Source of the DNA: Trachythela sp. YZ-2020
Lineage: Eukaryota > Cnidaria > Anthozoa > Malacalcyonacea > Clavulariidae
Assembly (NCBI GenBank): GCA_016169945.1
Contig: JADLSH010000091.1
Coordinates: 1,612,001-1,676,000, forward strand
Direction: 5' to 3'
Length of the DNA: 64,000 nucleotides
The position numbers were made by a program, and so were the translations under genes. The notes beneath the pieces were generated by a model. The model made no database searches. It was not told the DNA's origin and saw only the letters and a list, made by a program, of their open reading frames with translations. How positions within the stretch are numbered: position 1 is the first letter of the stretch; the number at the start of each line of letters is the position of its first letter. Positions 31,101 through 43,193 of the stretch are shown here, in pieces.

Positions 31101-34100
31101 CCGGAATTTTTTTTTGAAGAATTCTCAAATTACTTGGAGGATATTGTTTTGTGCCCAGAAATTTTATTGATTACTGGGGATTTTAACTTTCACTTGGATG
31201 ATATGGCTAACATAAACACGATGAAATTTAATGAAATGCTTCAAACATTTGGCCTCAAAGAACATGATAATACTCCAACTCATTCGTCGAATAATATACT
31301 GGATTTACTGATAACTCGATCCACATCGGACATTAATATCCTTTCAATTGAGAGTACTCTATCGCACTCGCCCACCGCACTCAAAAAAGGAAATTTCTTA
31401 TCGTGAATTGGGAAAGACAACATCGATGACTTTAAGGCCGAGCTAAGTCAGGTGAATTCACACTGCGAAAACATTGCAAACCTAGATGAATTGGCGCATT
31501 GCTACGACAACGTACTTTCACGTATTTTAAACACCCATGCCCCTGTCCGAAGAAAGTTACTGAAAGTCAAGCGACCAACTCCCTGGTACACTGCTGAACT
31601 AAGACAATTAAAAGTAAAACGCAGGAGACTAGAGAGGATGATGCGGAAAACTAAATTAGAAGTGGATTGGATTGTTATATCACTAGAACTAATACCCACT
31701 ATTGCCAAAATTGTAAATTTTTCTTTGCAAGAGGGTCGAGTCCCAGATCACTGGAAAATTGCCCTACTGAGGCCAATTTTGAAAAAACTCAGCCTGGAGC
31801 CTATTTTTGAGAATTTTAGGCCAGTGAGTAATCTGATATTTCTCTCAAAAATCACTGAAAGAGCTGTCGCCAACCAATTGCTGCGTCATTGTGAAAAAAA
31901 TGCACCTCTCCCAAACTGTCAATCTGGTTTCAGGAAATACCATTCGACTGAAACAGCTCTTCTAAAGGTGCAAAATGATATTCTTCTGAGTATGGACAGG
32001 CAAGAGGTTTGTCTTCTTGTGCTATTGGACTTAAGTTCAGCGTTCGATACAATTGATCATAAAACTATTATTGACGTACTGGAGTATCAGTTTGGAGTAA
32101 CGGGTATGGCACTTGAATGGATAAAGTCGTTTCTGTAGGAAACAACGAGTTGATCTAGACAGCAACTTTTCTGAAGACTGCGATGTCAATCACGGGGTTC
32201 CTCAAGGGAGCTGTCTTGGCCCTATACTCTTTTTCCTTTATGTATCCCAATTATTTGACATTATTGACGGGCATTTACCTTCTTCACATGGGTATGCTGA
32301 TGATACACAACTTTATGTGTCCTTTCGTCCGGACTGTGGCGCTAATCAAGTGAGTACTTTGACTGCGCTGGAAGTTTGTATTTCTGATGTTCGTGCTTGG
32401 TTAGTGTCCCACAAACTAATGTTCAAAGACTCGAAAACTTTTCTTGTTATCGGTACACCTCAACAACTCTAGAAAATTGAAATTGGATCCCTGAACGTTG
32501 GCGGAGTCCAAATAAAGTCGGTTGATAGTGTTCAGAATCTGGGATCGTGGTTCGATAAGCATATGTCAATGTCTGTTCATGTTGGCAAGATGTGTAGTAA
32601 AGGATTCGGAAGAATTTATAAAATACGGCAGATTAGAAAATTATTATCTGTTGACACTACGAAAACTCTGATACATGCCTTCGTGACATCACATGTGGAC
32701 TATTGTAACGCTTTATTGGCTGGCATACCTCAGTATCAAGTCCGTTAACTATTGTCCGAGATTCTCTCACATCACTGATATCTCTTTACTGGTTACCAGT
32801 AAAATTTCGATCCTCCTAAACTGAAGAACAACGGAACTGTTATTGACTTGCATTGCTACCGCATTGGCATTGCTACCGCATTGACAATGCCTCCCCCGGT
32901 TTATCAAGCTCTTGGGCGTGACTTTTGGCAGAGGTTTCCGGAAGTCATAAACACTTCGCAACTTTAGAAACCTCAGCGGAGGAGAGAGGGGCGTGGGTAC
33001 AACGATTCATTGAGAACTGCAAATCAACAGCAGCAACCAGAGAATCGGGTCCACTGACAACAACTGAAATAGAGAATCAAAAGACCTGGTGGATTAAACG
33101 AGTTCAGCGTGATGCTCAGACCACAGCCAACTTCGAGAAGGACCAACTCCAGTTAAACCTGCAGCTTAACCAGCAACATATCTTAGAATGTCGAGGACGC
33201 CTTGAAGGAGAATATCCTATTTACTTGCAAGACGATAATCCTTTCACAAGCAAGATGGTTCATCAAGCACATCTCGCGACATTGCATGGGGAAGTTGGAC
33301 TCACCATGGCAAGGGTGAGGGAACTGTACTGGGTCCCACGACTTCGACGCCTTGTGAAGAAAGTACGAGGGAAGTGTTGAGGATGCAAGAGATTCCGCAT
33401 CAAGGCATTCCAGTCACCACCCCCGGCAACTTACCAAGAACCAGAACCAGTGGCGATACACCATACCAAGTCATAGGAGTTGATTTCGCTGGCCCGATAG
33501 TATACCTAACCAAGTCGAAAGTAGAGAAAAAATCCTATCTCGCACTGTACGGATGCAGTTTGACGCGAGGAGTATTCCTGGACCTACTACCATCCCTAGA
33601 GACGGAAGAGTTTATCATTAGTCTTAAACGCTTTATCGCCCGTCGCGGTAGAACCAAGCTGATATATTCAGACAATGGTAGCACCTTCAAGGCGGCGGCG
33701 AAGTGGCTCAAAGAAGCACAAATAAGTGAGAAGTTCAACGACTACTTGGCACAACATTCGATCATATGGCAGTTCAACCTAAGCCATGATGGGGTGGTCA
33801 ATTTGAACGCCTCATCGGGCTCTTCAAGAACGCTTTCTATAAGACCATTGGCAACGCTACCTTGCGCTGGTCAGAACTGGAAGAACTCGTCCTCGATGTG
33901 GAAATCGCACTAAATAACAGGCCTTTAAGCTATTTGGAGGATGACATTCAACTCCCGCTGCTCACACCAAACTCGATGCTGAATCTCAACCCGAGTGATC
34001 TACCAAACTTGGATCCCCGACGTGGATCTCCGGAAAAGAACAAAATACCTGGCCTGTTGCAAGGAGATGTATGGAGTATGTACGTGCCCTTCGAGAACAG

Positions 34101-37100
34101 CACAGCACAGACAAGCTGGAGGTGAACAGACTCCGCATCCGAAGATTGGAGATGCGGTAATTATGCAAAAAAGCGTAATTACTGGAAACTTGGAGTTGTC
34201 GAGGAACTCATCTAAGGGAGAGATGGGAAAACACGAGAAGCTAAAGTCAAAACAAGCAACGGAGTTATCGAGAGCCGACCCAACTCCTCAGTCCTTTGGA
34301 ATTATCATGCGATCGTTCATTGCCTGTACCACTTAACCCGACAGTTCCATAATTCTTGCCCAGACCTCAAAGAGATACAGCCGCTGCAGCAGTATTACGA
34401 ATTCAAGACAATGTTAACGAAGAGGAGAATGACTGACTTGTAAAACTTTAAAGTTAGAAAAGGACATTATACGGTTAAATTTAAGCAACATTCTGTTATG
34501 TTCGAACGTTATAAGACTATCAAGTTAACATATATCTCCTCGTAGAAGTATAGTAAGTATAGTAAGTAAGTATAGTAAGTAAGTAAGTGGGGGTGTGCTA
34601 ATCATCCTTACTTGCAGCTGAGAGCTGAGCGAAGGACGCAGCTCGACTTAATCGAGTCGAAGGCTTATTAAAGTGAGCAACGGGAAAGAGTTTAGATAAA
34701 CGTCACATCGTATGAGGGTGTGGCAAAATATATTCTAAGTCGAGAGGAGGGCGTGATAACTATAACTATACTATAGCGAGTGATTTTAACGCATTAAATA
34801 AAACTATTTAAACTTTGTTGTTTAACTTGTGAATGGTTTGGGATACTTTTCTTGGGAGGCCAGAAAATCCTGAATAGTGTAACCACATGGGGCCTTAGAC
34901 TAACATGTAGATAAGACTATAATTGTACTTCCATGAAGTTTCCAATCTTCGTTTCCATTAACTACGCCTATACCAATGTCGAAGACTTACCAGCGGCACC
35001 TCCAGGGTAGGTAGTCTGTCTCACTTTTTGTAAAAACTCTTCAAATTCTTGAGTGTCAAGATCGTGACTAAAGCAAATGAGAATAATTTGATATGTAGCT
35101 TAAAATTGCTCACAGCGTGGATAAGTCAAAACTATAGTAAACACTCTCATTACATCTTGTTAAGGGCTGAACTAAATCACGCATATGCACTAATTTAATG
35201 TACAGTAGTACAGGTTAATGTACAGTAATTTATCCAGGTTGAAAATTTTAAGTTAAAAATTTGAATATTTATTCGTCTTTGCAAAAATTGGCGAGTAGTA
35301 TATAATAGTTTTATGATTTCAATATCAAACTGTTACCAAATTTGCAGGATTTTACCGTCGTTTATATCTAAGAAAATCTAAGAATGATCCCCGAGCCGGC
35401 GCGAAGCGCCGTGCGAGGGTACTAATCCCGCTCGGATATTTACACCCGGGTATGTGAAAACATAGCGGAATGCAAAGTTGTCCGCCATTTTTTTTGTCAT
35501 GGACGGTTTTTTAAGTTATGCGCATGAGCGAGTTCAGACCGAGTTCAAAAATAGTTTTGGGACTCATTTTATAATACTCAGGAGTCGGGACCACTGACCT
35601 ATACTAAATATATTTAGTATAGGTCAGTGGTCGGGACATAGTAAAAATAGAAACAAGAAAAACTCCAAAACAAGATAAATGAAAATTATTTAGAGGACAA
35701 ATCAACAAGAGGAAAAAACAGTCGAAAGACCGAAAAAGGAGCGTTTTAAACGGGTAAGTGCCTATTTTGCATAGTGGCTTTGTCGATTTATAGCATGCAG
35801 TATAGTTTGTGAATTTGAAAATGCGTAGATCATTCTGTGTGGTCAATACAACATTGATTGATCCTAAAGGTATTTTAGTATTGTCTATTGATTCAAATAC
35901 GTTATAGAAAAAGAAAAGACATATTAAATCTCAAAAACTTCACTTCAAAAGCAAGTACGAAGTATAAAAATACTGCTCGAAAAGCAGTTGAAGTTTTATG
36001 AAAATTACGAAACGTTTTGTGAACGTCTAAGACCCGCCTAAAGTTGAATGTTATAGTAAATCAAAGCTAAAAGAGTACATAATAGGCTTAAGAGCATATT
36101 TATATAGTTGGGCAATTGATCATTTTGTAAAGTATTGATATTTTGTACTTTTAACTATAAAATGATCAATTGCCTAACTAAAACAAAACAAAAAACAACA
36201 AAAAACAAAACAAAACTATAAAAGAAATATACAGTGTTGCGTGTTACCATGGTTACAGTAGGTCGACTCAGTATGTTACAACAACTTCTGGGGAGTAAAT
36301 TGTTTGGTTCGAATGGGCGAGGTGATTCTGCATGCATGTATTTCTAGTTATATCTATGGTTTCATGGGTGTGATGGGTGGTCATCTCACTGATCTTTGTT
36401 AGGAGTGGAATGAGCGAATTATAAAACACAGTGATTACGTCAAGAAAAACATTTCATATGGCGATAGCCTTAAGCATGGTTCACACGATGAAATAAGCAT
36501 AAGCACAAGCGCAAGCATGGTTCACACGATGAAATAAGCACAAGCGCAAGCGCGGAACGCTTTGATGTGCTTATGCTAAAGAATGGAAGGTTTGATATCC
36601 TTGCGTTAATGTCGGAACGTTTGATATCGCTTCTGCTTATCTCACTCGTGTGAATCGGGCTTTAGATTGCGTCGTGAAGAGGGTTGTTTTGAACGCAGAT
36701 ATCCGACTCGCCTACAACTTTTGCATGGCAGATTTTGTGATAAAAAAGATTAGTAATAGTAATGTTTTGGAATGTAGTGTCTGACAATGTTCAGCTGGGG
36801 CGAGGGGTTACTGCAAGCATGTATTTCTAGTTAAATATAATAATCTGAGTTCAACCTAGAAGACAGACGCACGGAGGATGCCATTTCACTGACGTATAAT
36901 ATATTTAAGCCAATCACAGTTCTCTCAAAAGCATCACGAACTACTGTAATAACGTGCGTTGTTTTGTATAGATCACGTCAAATGGCCTATAGGGTATGTA
37001 AATCTCTTTCAGGCGTGCTTTAAAGCCAACTTTATTTATTTATTTATTTATTTATTTAGCTTCGCCAACTAGGGCAGGGTCACCACAACAGCATATGCCA

Positions 37101-40100
37101 ATTACTGTGGGCCCTTTTACCTAACCCACCCTGTCAACTTTCCCTGTGGGAGGAAACCGGAGTACCCGGAGAAAACCCACGACTTTCGGCAGAGCGTTGA
37201 CTTTACTTTTTTCACTTGAGGACTGGGTTCGAATCGCATTGAGAAAGTTCTCACTGAGACTTGAACCCGCGGTCTTGGAGGTGAAAGGCAAGTGCGCTAA
37301 CCACTTCGCCACCGAAGCCCCATTAGCTCATTTTTTCACATTTTTATAACAGTATACTGTACAGCATATCAACAAAGAGATAACAACTTGCCGTTGTCTA
37401 TTCATTTATAGATTGCTCACAAAACAAAACAGTCAATACGATTCTTATAACGTCGACGCGCGCTGGCCTAAAAAAGATAATATTTTTAAGGCTTACTCGT
37501 CAATTTCATCATCTTCATCAGACAACCAAGATGCAAATGCTGAATCATCAAGAATTTTCTTCATATTTTCATCTGTTTTGCTTATAGTACTTCCTTTTTC
37601 GTGCTTGGCTTTTTCTTGCCTCGCTACTCGCGAAGCCTCGCGTTTAGCTGCATAGAACTCCTAGAAGAAAAAAGAACAGAATGGGTAAATTGTCTTAATG
37701 AATAAATCAAAGGTTGTAACTTCGATTCGAATAGGCATGCGCATGCCTATATTGCTTTCGCAAGCCAAGATAGGTCAGCAGAATTGAAAATACGAAGCAA
37801 AATCCATGAAAAATACAGCACATGCATGCATTCCAATAAAGCTGTGAACGTAAAATGAATTGATTGTTCATAATTTTTTATCAATATATCCATTAATGGT
37901 GTGTTGGTGGAGCGATGGTTAGTTAATAGTTAATACTAAATATGTCCTTCACCTCTGCGAGATCTACGTACCTATATGAACAGGCTTTGTGATTGGTTGG
38001 TTATGACAATTAAAGAACGAGTCATAGACACTGATCCCTTTTGTTTCGGAAGACCAATCACAAAACATCTTCATAGTAGGTAGGTACTTACCGCCTCGGC
38101 GACCATTTCGATTCCTGCACTATACATTTGTCTGATAATTATAATTTCGCCTCAGTCGTATGTGAGAAAAGTTCTTCCAGATTGACTCTCTGCTAATTCG
38201 GTTTCCTATTGTAGTAAAACATCAGGTTACAGCCCAAACGGAAATATCTGCGCACTTCCGTTTCTGTAACTTCTGTATGTACGACTTTGCAATATACGAT
38301 TTTTTTCCATTGCACTTAGTTTAGTTTAGCTTAGTTTAGCTTAGCTTAGGTTAGCTTAGTTTAGCTTAGTTTGGCTTAGTTTAGTTTAGTTGAATTACTC
38401 ACCTCCTCTTGTTGCCGTAGATCTTCTTCGTGCATTTGTAACTACAGTTGGGAAGAAATTGTTTAGCGCGATTCTTGATAATCATCAAAAGCTGATGATA
38501 GAGGTCATGACAGATATAATCACCACAAATATTGCTTATACAAGCATATTTAAAAGCAACGTTTTCGGCGTTTTTATGTACCAGTTTAGGTGGTCGCGTT
38601 CGCACAATAGAAATGTCCTCTTAATAGAGGTTCTACAGTATTTGTGGAATTAATGTGGGACTCAGATCGGGACTTTAGATGCTGTCTACTAAATACGGGG
38701 TTTTCGCTTAGTGCGGGCGGTTATATTTACATTTGATTGCACCAACTACTTGCGTAGGCTTCTCTATGCAGTTTTCTCTTTTTCATGTCGCAAACCCAAG
38801 TAATCCAAACGTTTTCAACGTTGAAAAGCATAACCAAAGGGCATATAGACGTGCTTTGCTGTAAACAGTGTAGTCCTGACACAAGTGAACTACAGTACTG
38901 TAAAAACCTTACATCGTATCGAGTATTTTGCGTACTGTTCAACATTTCCGCCTGACGATAATGAGGGCGAGCGGCCGTCCAACCATCCTATGGACGGTCA
39001 CTTTTAAAACATAAGAATTTTAGACGGCCAGTTATTAATTGTATGGGTTTATTTTAAGGTTATGGACGGCCTATGCAAAAATTTTCTTTAAGTAGCAACT
39101 TACACTTTGGCATATTTCTTGAATACCTCCAAAGTTGTCAGCTGCTGTTTACTTTAGCTATTCTTTATGTTTCCATTTTGTCGAAAAATACACGAGTATA
39201 TGGCAATTTATGTCAAGCGCCATAATTTTTAGGCACGCCCTGCCACACCCATATTATCTTTTGGACTACCAGTTTTAACATCGTGGCTAAAAGACTGATT
39301 ATACTGTATGAGGACAGTTAATTTAATCGGACACCTTCATAAGTGGACACCAAACAATTCCCCAAGGGTGTGCGCTTAATACAATTTTGACTGTACTGAA
39401 ATCTTGGAATCATGAGAATAAAATGTTACCAATTCATGGAGAATCTGAATAAGAATTTGTGTTTTACCTTATTATCAATTTGTGCATTGATTGACTTCTG
39501 TTTCTGTACAAGATCCTCGTACCTCTTTTGATTGATAAATGTCGCTTCCTCATCTGTAACAACTTTCCTTGAAATGAATTAAGCAATATTTTATAATGAA
39601 AGCAGCCACTTGGTTCACATACAGTATACACAGCCACGATAGCTTCCATATACAGTAGATCAAATAATACACATGGGTTGTAGAGTGTTTTTGTTTAGCG
39701 TTAGGTTTAGGGATACGGTTACGGTTAGTTTTTGTCCAGATTAAGCTGCCATTATGGCCAAAAGGAGAGCATATTTGAGGAAAAGCAGGCGAAAATAATT
39801 TTCAACTCCCAAATAAAAAAGAAATATGTCAGGTAAATCATACAGACTTGTTTCATTTCAAAACAAAATGCCTACACTGTGTACATGTAATTCTTGCTTA
39901 TACCTGCCTTTTCAATTTTAGACTTTATATAATAGTATTTTCTATTTTTAGCTTTATACAGAACATTAGGTGTATATCCTGTATAAATACACCACATTTT
40001 ATTTTTTAAGCTTATAGTGGAATATACCAGCTTAGTTGGACAATTACAAAAATGATAGAAATACAGTCCTGGGGCCAGTTGTTCAAAAGCCGGTTAACTT

Positions 40101-43100
40101 AACCCTGGGTTAGTGGTAACTTTCAGACAAGTTTCCCGACATCGGTTATATTAATATGAATACTTTTTTTCTATCAACCTTTTACTGGGCGATAGAAGTT
40201 TTTGTTTATAAAGTTTTGAAGTAAACAAATATGTAGAATTATACAAACCAGAACAGCAGATTAAAATTTAACCCGGGGTTAGCGTTAACCGGCTTTTGAA
40301 CAACCGGCCCCTGGTATAGAAATCAAAATTGCCATAACATCAATTCATGTACAGTATTTGTATTATTTTCTATTCTTATGGTAAACGGGGCAGGGATCAT
40401 TCTGGCAGTTCAATAATAGAGATTGCAAGCAATAATTTTTCTCACCGGGCCAAAAATAAATACATTGTCACGATATATTTTCTCTATTTCAAGCCGTGAA
40501 GTATAATTTACAAAAAGTGAAACTTACTGTCTTGGTTTTGTTTGTATTTCATATTCATCCTGAAACAAAAATGCATATCAAAAAAGAAAGTTCCCCACTC
40601 AGTTCAATTACTATTATTACTTCGCTGAGGTTTATGAAATGATGAAATGAAGCAAGGTTTCTATTTTAAGGTTATTACTTCTTTTTCAAGTCGGATAGTT
40701 ACTTTAATCTGTTGTTTATAATAAGATATAGCATATATCATTAGTTATTAGTGTAGCTTGTTATGTTAATATGGTTTTTATATTAATTTAAATTGAAACT
40801 GTTTGGTCATTGTTTTCATTGGATTCATCACAATATTATCGAATATCGTGATAATTTCGTAGATGATAATCATGATATAATTTTTTAAATATCGCCCAAC
40901 TCTAAGAATGAGGTGATTCCAGTGTGCAATTATATAACAGTCGGCCATCACCCGCGGCCATTTTTCAATCAAAACGTTGATATGGCTGTCTACTGATTGC
41001 TCTTCATGGACATTATGGCCGTCCATTTTGGCTCATAAATTGTAACAATTGCTCTCTCATTCGTGTGAATATATGCAAGAGAACTAATTACAATGCAATG
41101 TACTGTAGAACTTTTCTCTTTTAAATTCTGTAAATAATTAGTGTCCTGTCCGACCACATTGACCTACAATCTACACACACACCAAATGCAAAATTATCAA
41201 ATTTCAAAATTCACAACATAGATTTTCATGAATTTATTAATAAAAGTTGATTTTTATAACAATTATAACATTCTTTAGCAGTGCTTATATCAACCACGTT
41301 TTTTTATCACTTGAAGCTATCCTCTCATCATGATGTTGATGAGTCTGCTGTTCAACAGGGGTCCCAGCCACTAAAATGCCAATTGCTACATGGCCCTGTC
41401 TTGTTCACTCAGATAATCTGGGCATGAATGAAATAGGAGAATTTCAACAAGTTCAATATTCTGTAAATATATGCTGCCTTATAATTGATGTGACTCACAT
41501 GTAGTGAATACGGCCAGTCAACCTATCTTGACTTGTTAATTTGAAATTGAGTATTAACTTTGTGTATTCAATTCATGGTCACTCAGCTATTAAAGCATGG
41601 ATGACCCCAATCTTAACCCATTAACTGGCAGTACTGTACCACTTAAATGAGTAAAATTGTCTGGCATTAGACAGAGTAAAATACTAATTAAAGTAGGACG
41701 CATCTGGGCGCATTGCAAGCTAATGGGTTAACAAGAGAGATTGGCAGATAGTTTTGTTAACCCATTAATTGGCAGTGAGTACTACCACTGATGAGTAAAA
41801 TCGTATGGCGTTAGACAGGGTAAAATACTAAAGTAGGGTACATCTGGGTGCATTCCAAGCTAATGGGTTACATCATTTACCCAATTAGTAGTAACTACAT
41901 GTACCATAGCCCTCAGGTATACTAAATACCAGGTGTCATTACAAGGAAATTGTTGATTCATAATTTGAGAAAATATTAGGGGGGGGGGTGTCAGCTTTCT
42001 TTTCATGAGGTGTTAAATCATTGTGCGTGACTAAGCCTAATGATGAATGGTCAGCATCTTTTCTCTAGCAAAACTTCAATATTTGTCAACAGCATTTGAC
42101 AAGTTTTAATTTAATCAGCCAATCAAAATTGATTGACTGGCTGAGCTATTTGGACCTAAGTTTAAAATAACACTCATTACAAAAATTGAAGTATTATGCA
42201 AGAATAGACAATGTTTTTATCTGAGACTTAGTTGCAAATAACACTATACATCAGGGGCCGGTTGTGTACAAAAGTAGTTAAAGTTAACTATAGTTTTAAT
42301 CTGCTGTTCTGGTTTGTATACTTCTGCATGTTTGTTTATTTCAAAACTTAATATAAACAAAAACTTCTATCGCCCAGCACAAGGTTGATAGAAAAAAGTA
42401 TTCATATTAATATAACCGATGTCGGGAAACTTGTATGAAAGTTACCACTAACCCAGAGTTAAGTTAACCGGCTTTTGAACAACCGGCCCCAGGTGTCTTC
42501 TATTTTTCAGGAAAGTTTGAGAGGATAGGCTATTGGAGTGGAGGGTCTTAATACAGGAGGGGGAGGCTTATTGATTCAACCAAAACACAGCTGTAACTAA
42601 CAAACTAGTGAACCTGCAGGCTAATTAATAAATCTAATCAGTACACTGATGTTTCTTTGTAGTGACGGGAGTTGGGAGATGTTTACAATAATAAGGAGGG
42701 AGAACTATTAAGAAGGGGAACTTATTAGAGAGGGGGCTTATTTATTTTTTATTTTATTTTTTTTATTTATTTATCGGTTTTTCGCCCATTAATATTTACA
42801 AAAGTAGTAATTTATATAAAATAAGTAAAGTAAGGCCTAGAGATCTACTAGAAACCTAAGGCCTAGAGATCTACTAGAAAACTTTTGAATTAAGACCCCT
42901 AGTTATTAAAGAATTATGTAATGAAATTACTTACAGTCAAATATTGAGAAAATAATGTACAAAATAACTAAAACCTATATCCCAAAAAAGTACTTAAATA
43001 AGTACCTATATATACTTAACTTTTTATATACATGTAGGAGAGTAATTGCACTATTTGTGTATACAGCTATCTGTGACAATTAAATATTTCTTTATATTGT

Positions 43101-43149
43101 TTTTAAAGACAATGAATGAATTGATAGATTTTAAATGAATTTCAAGCTT

Positions 43150-43193
<44 letters not shown>

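Larger units (their letters stand above)
28759..34876 (+). mobile_element. BEL/Pao LTR retrotransposon, decayed, in AP1AR intron 8
   Basis: Opposite orientation to AP1AR. The 3' LTR (34594-34876) begins tgtgctaatc. The 5' LTR remnant (28759-28946) matches its downstream part (aaacgtcacatcgta..., ttttaacgcattaaata, gggatacttttcttgggagg). Domain order gag, protease, RT, integrase zinc and core is BEL/Pao. Frames are broken by stops and shifts, and a LINE splits pol. Confidence 0.88.

Noticed and set aside
31134..31406. Separate host gene for a nuclease-like protein
   Set aside because: The GDFNFHL pattern is the LINE endonuclease and continues into the LINE RT.
37413..37655. Plus-strand 80-codon frame
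   Set aside because: Shadow of AP1AR exon 7 on the other strand.
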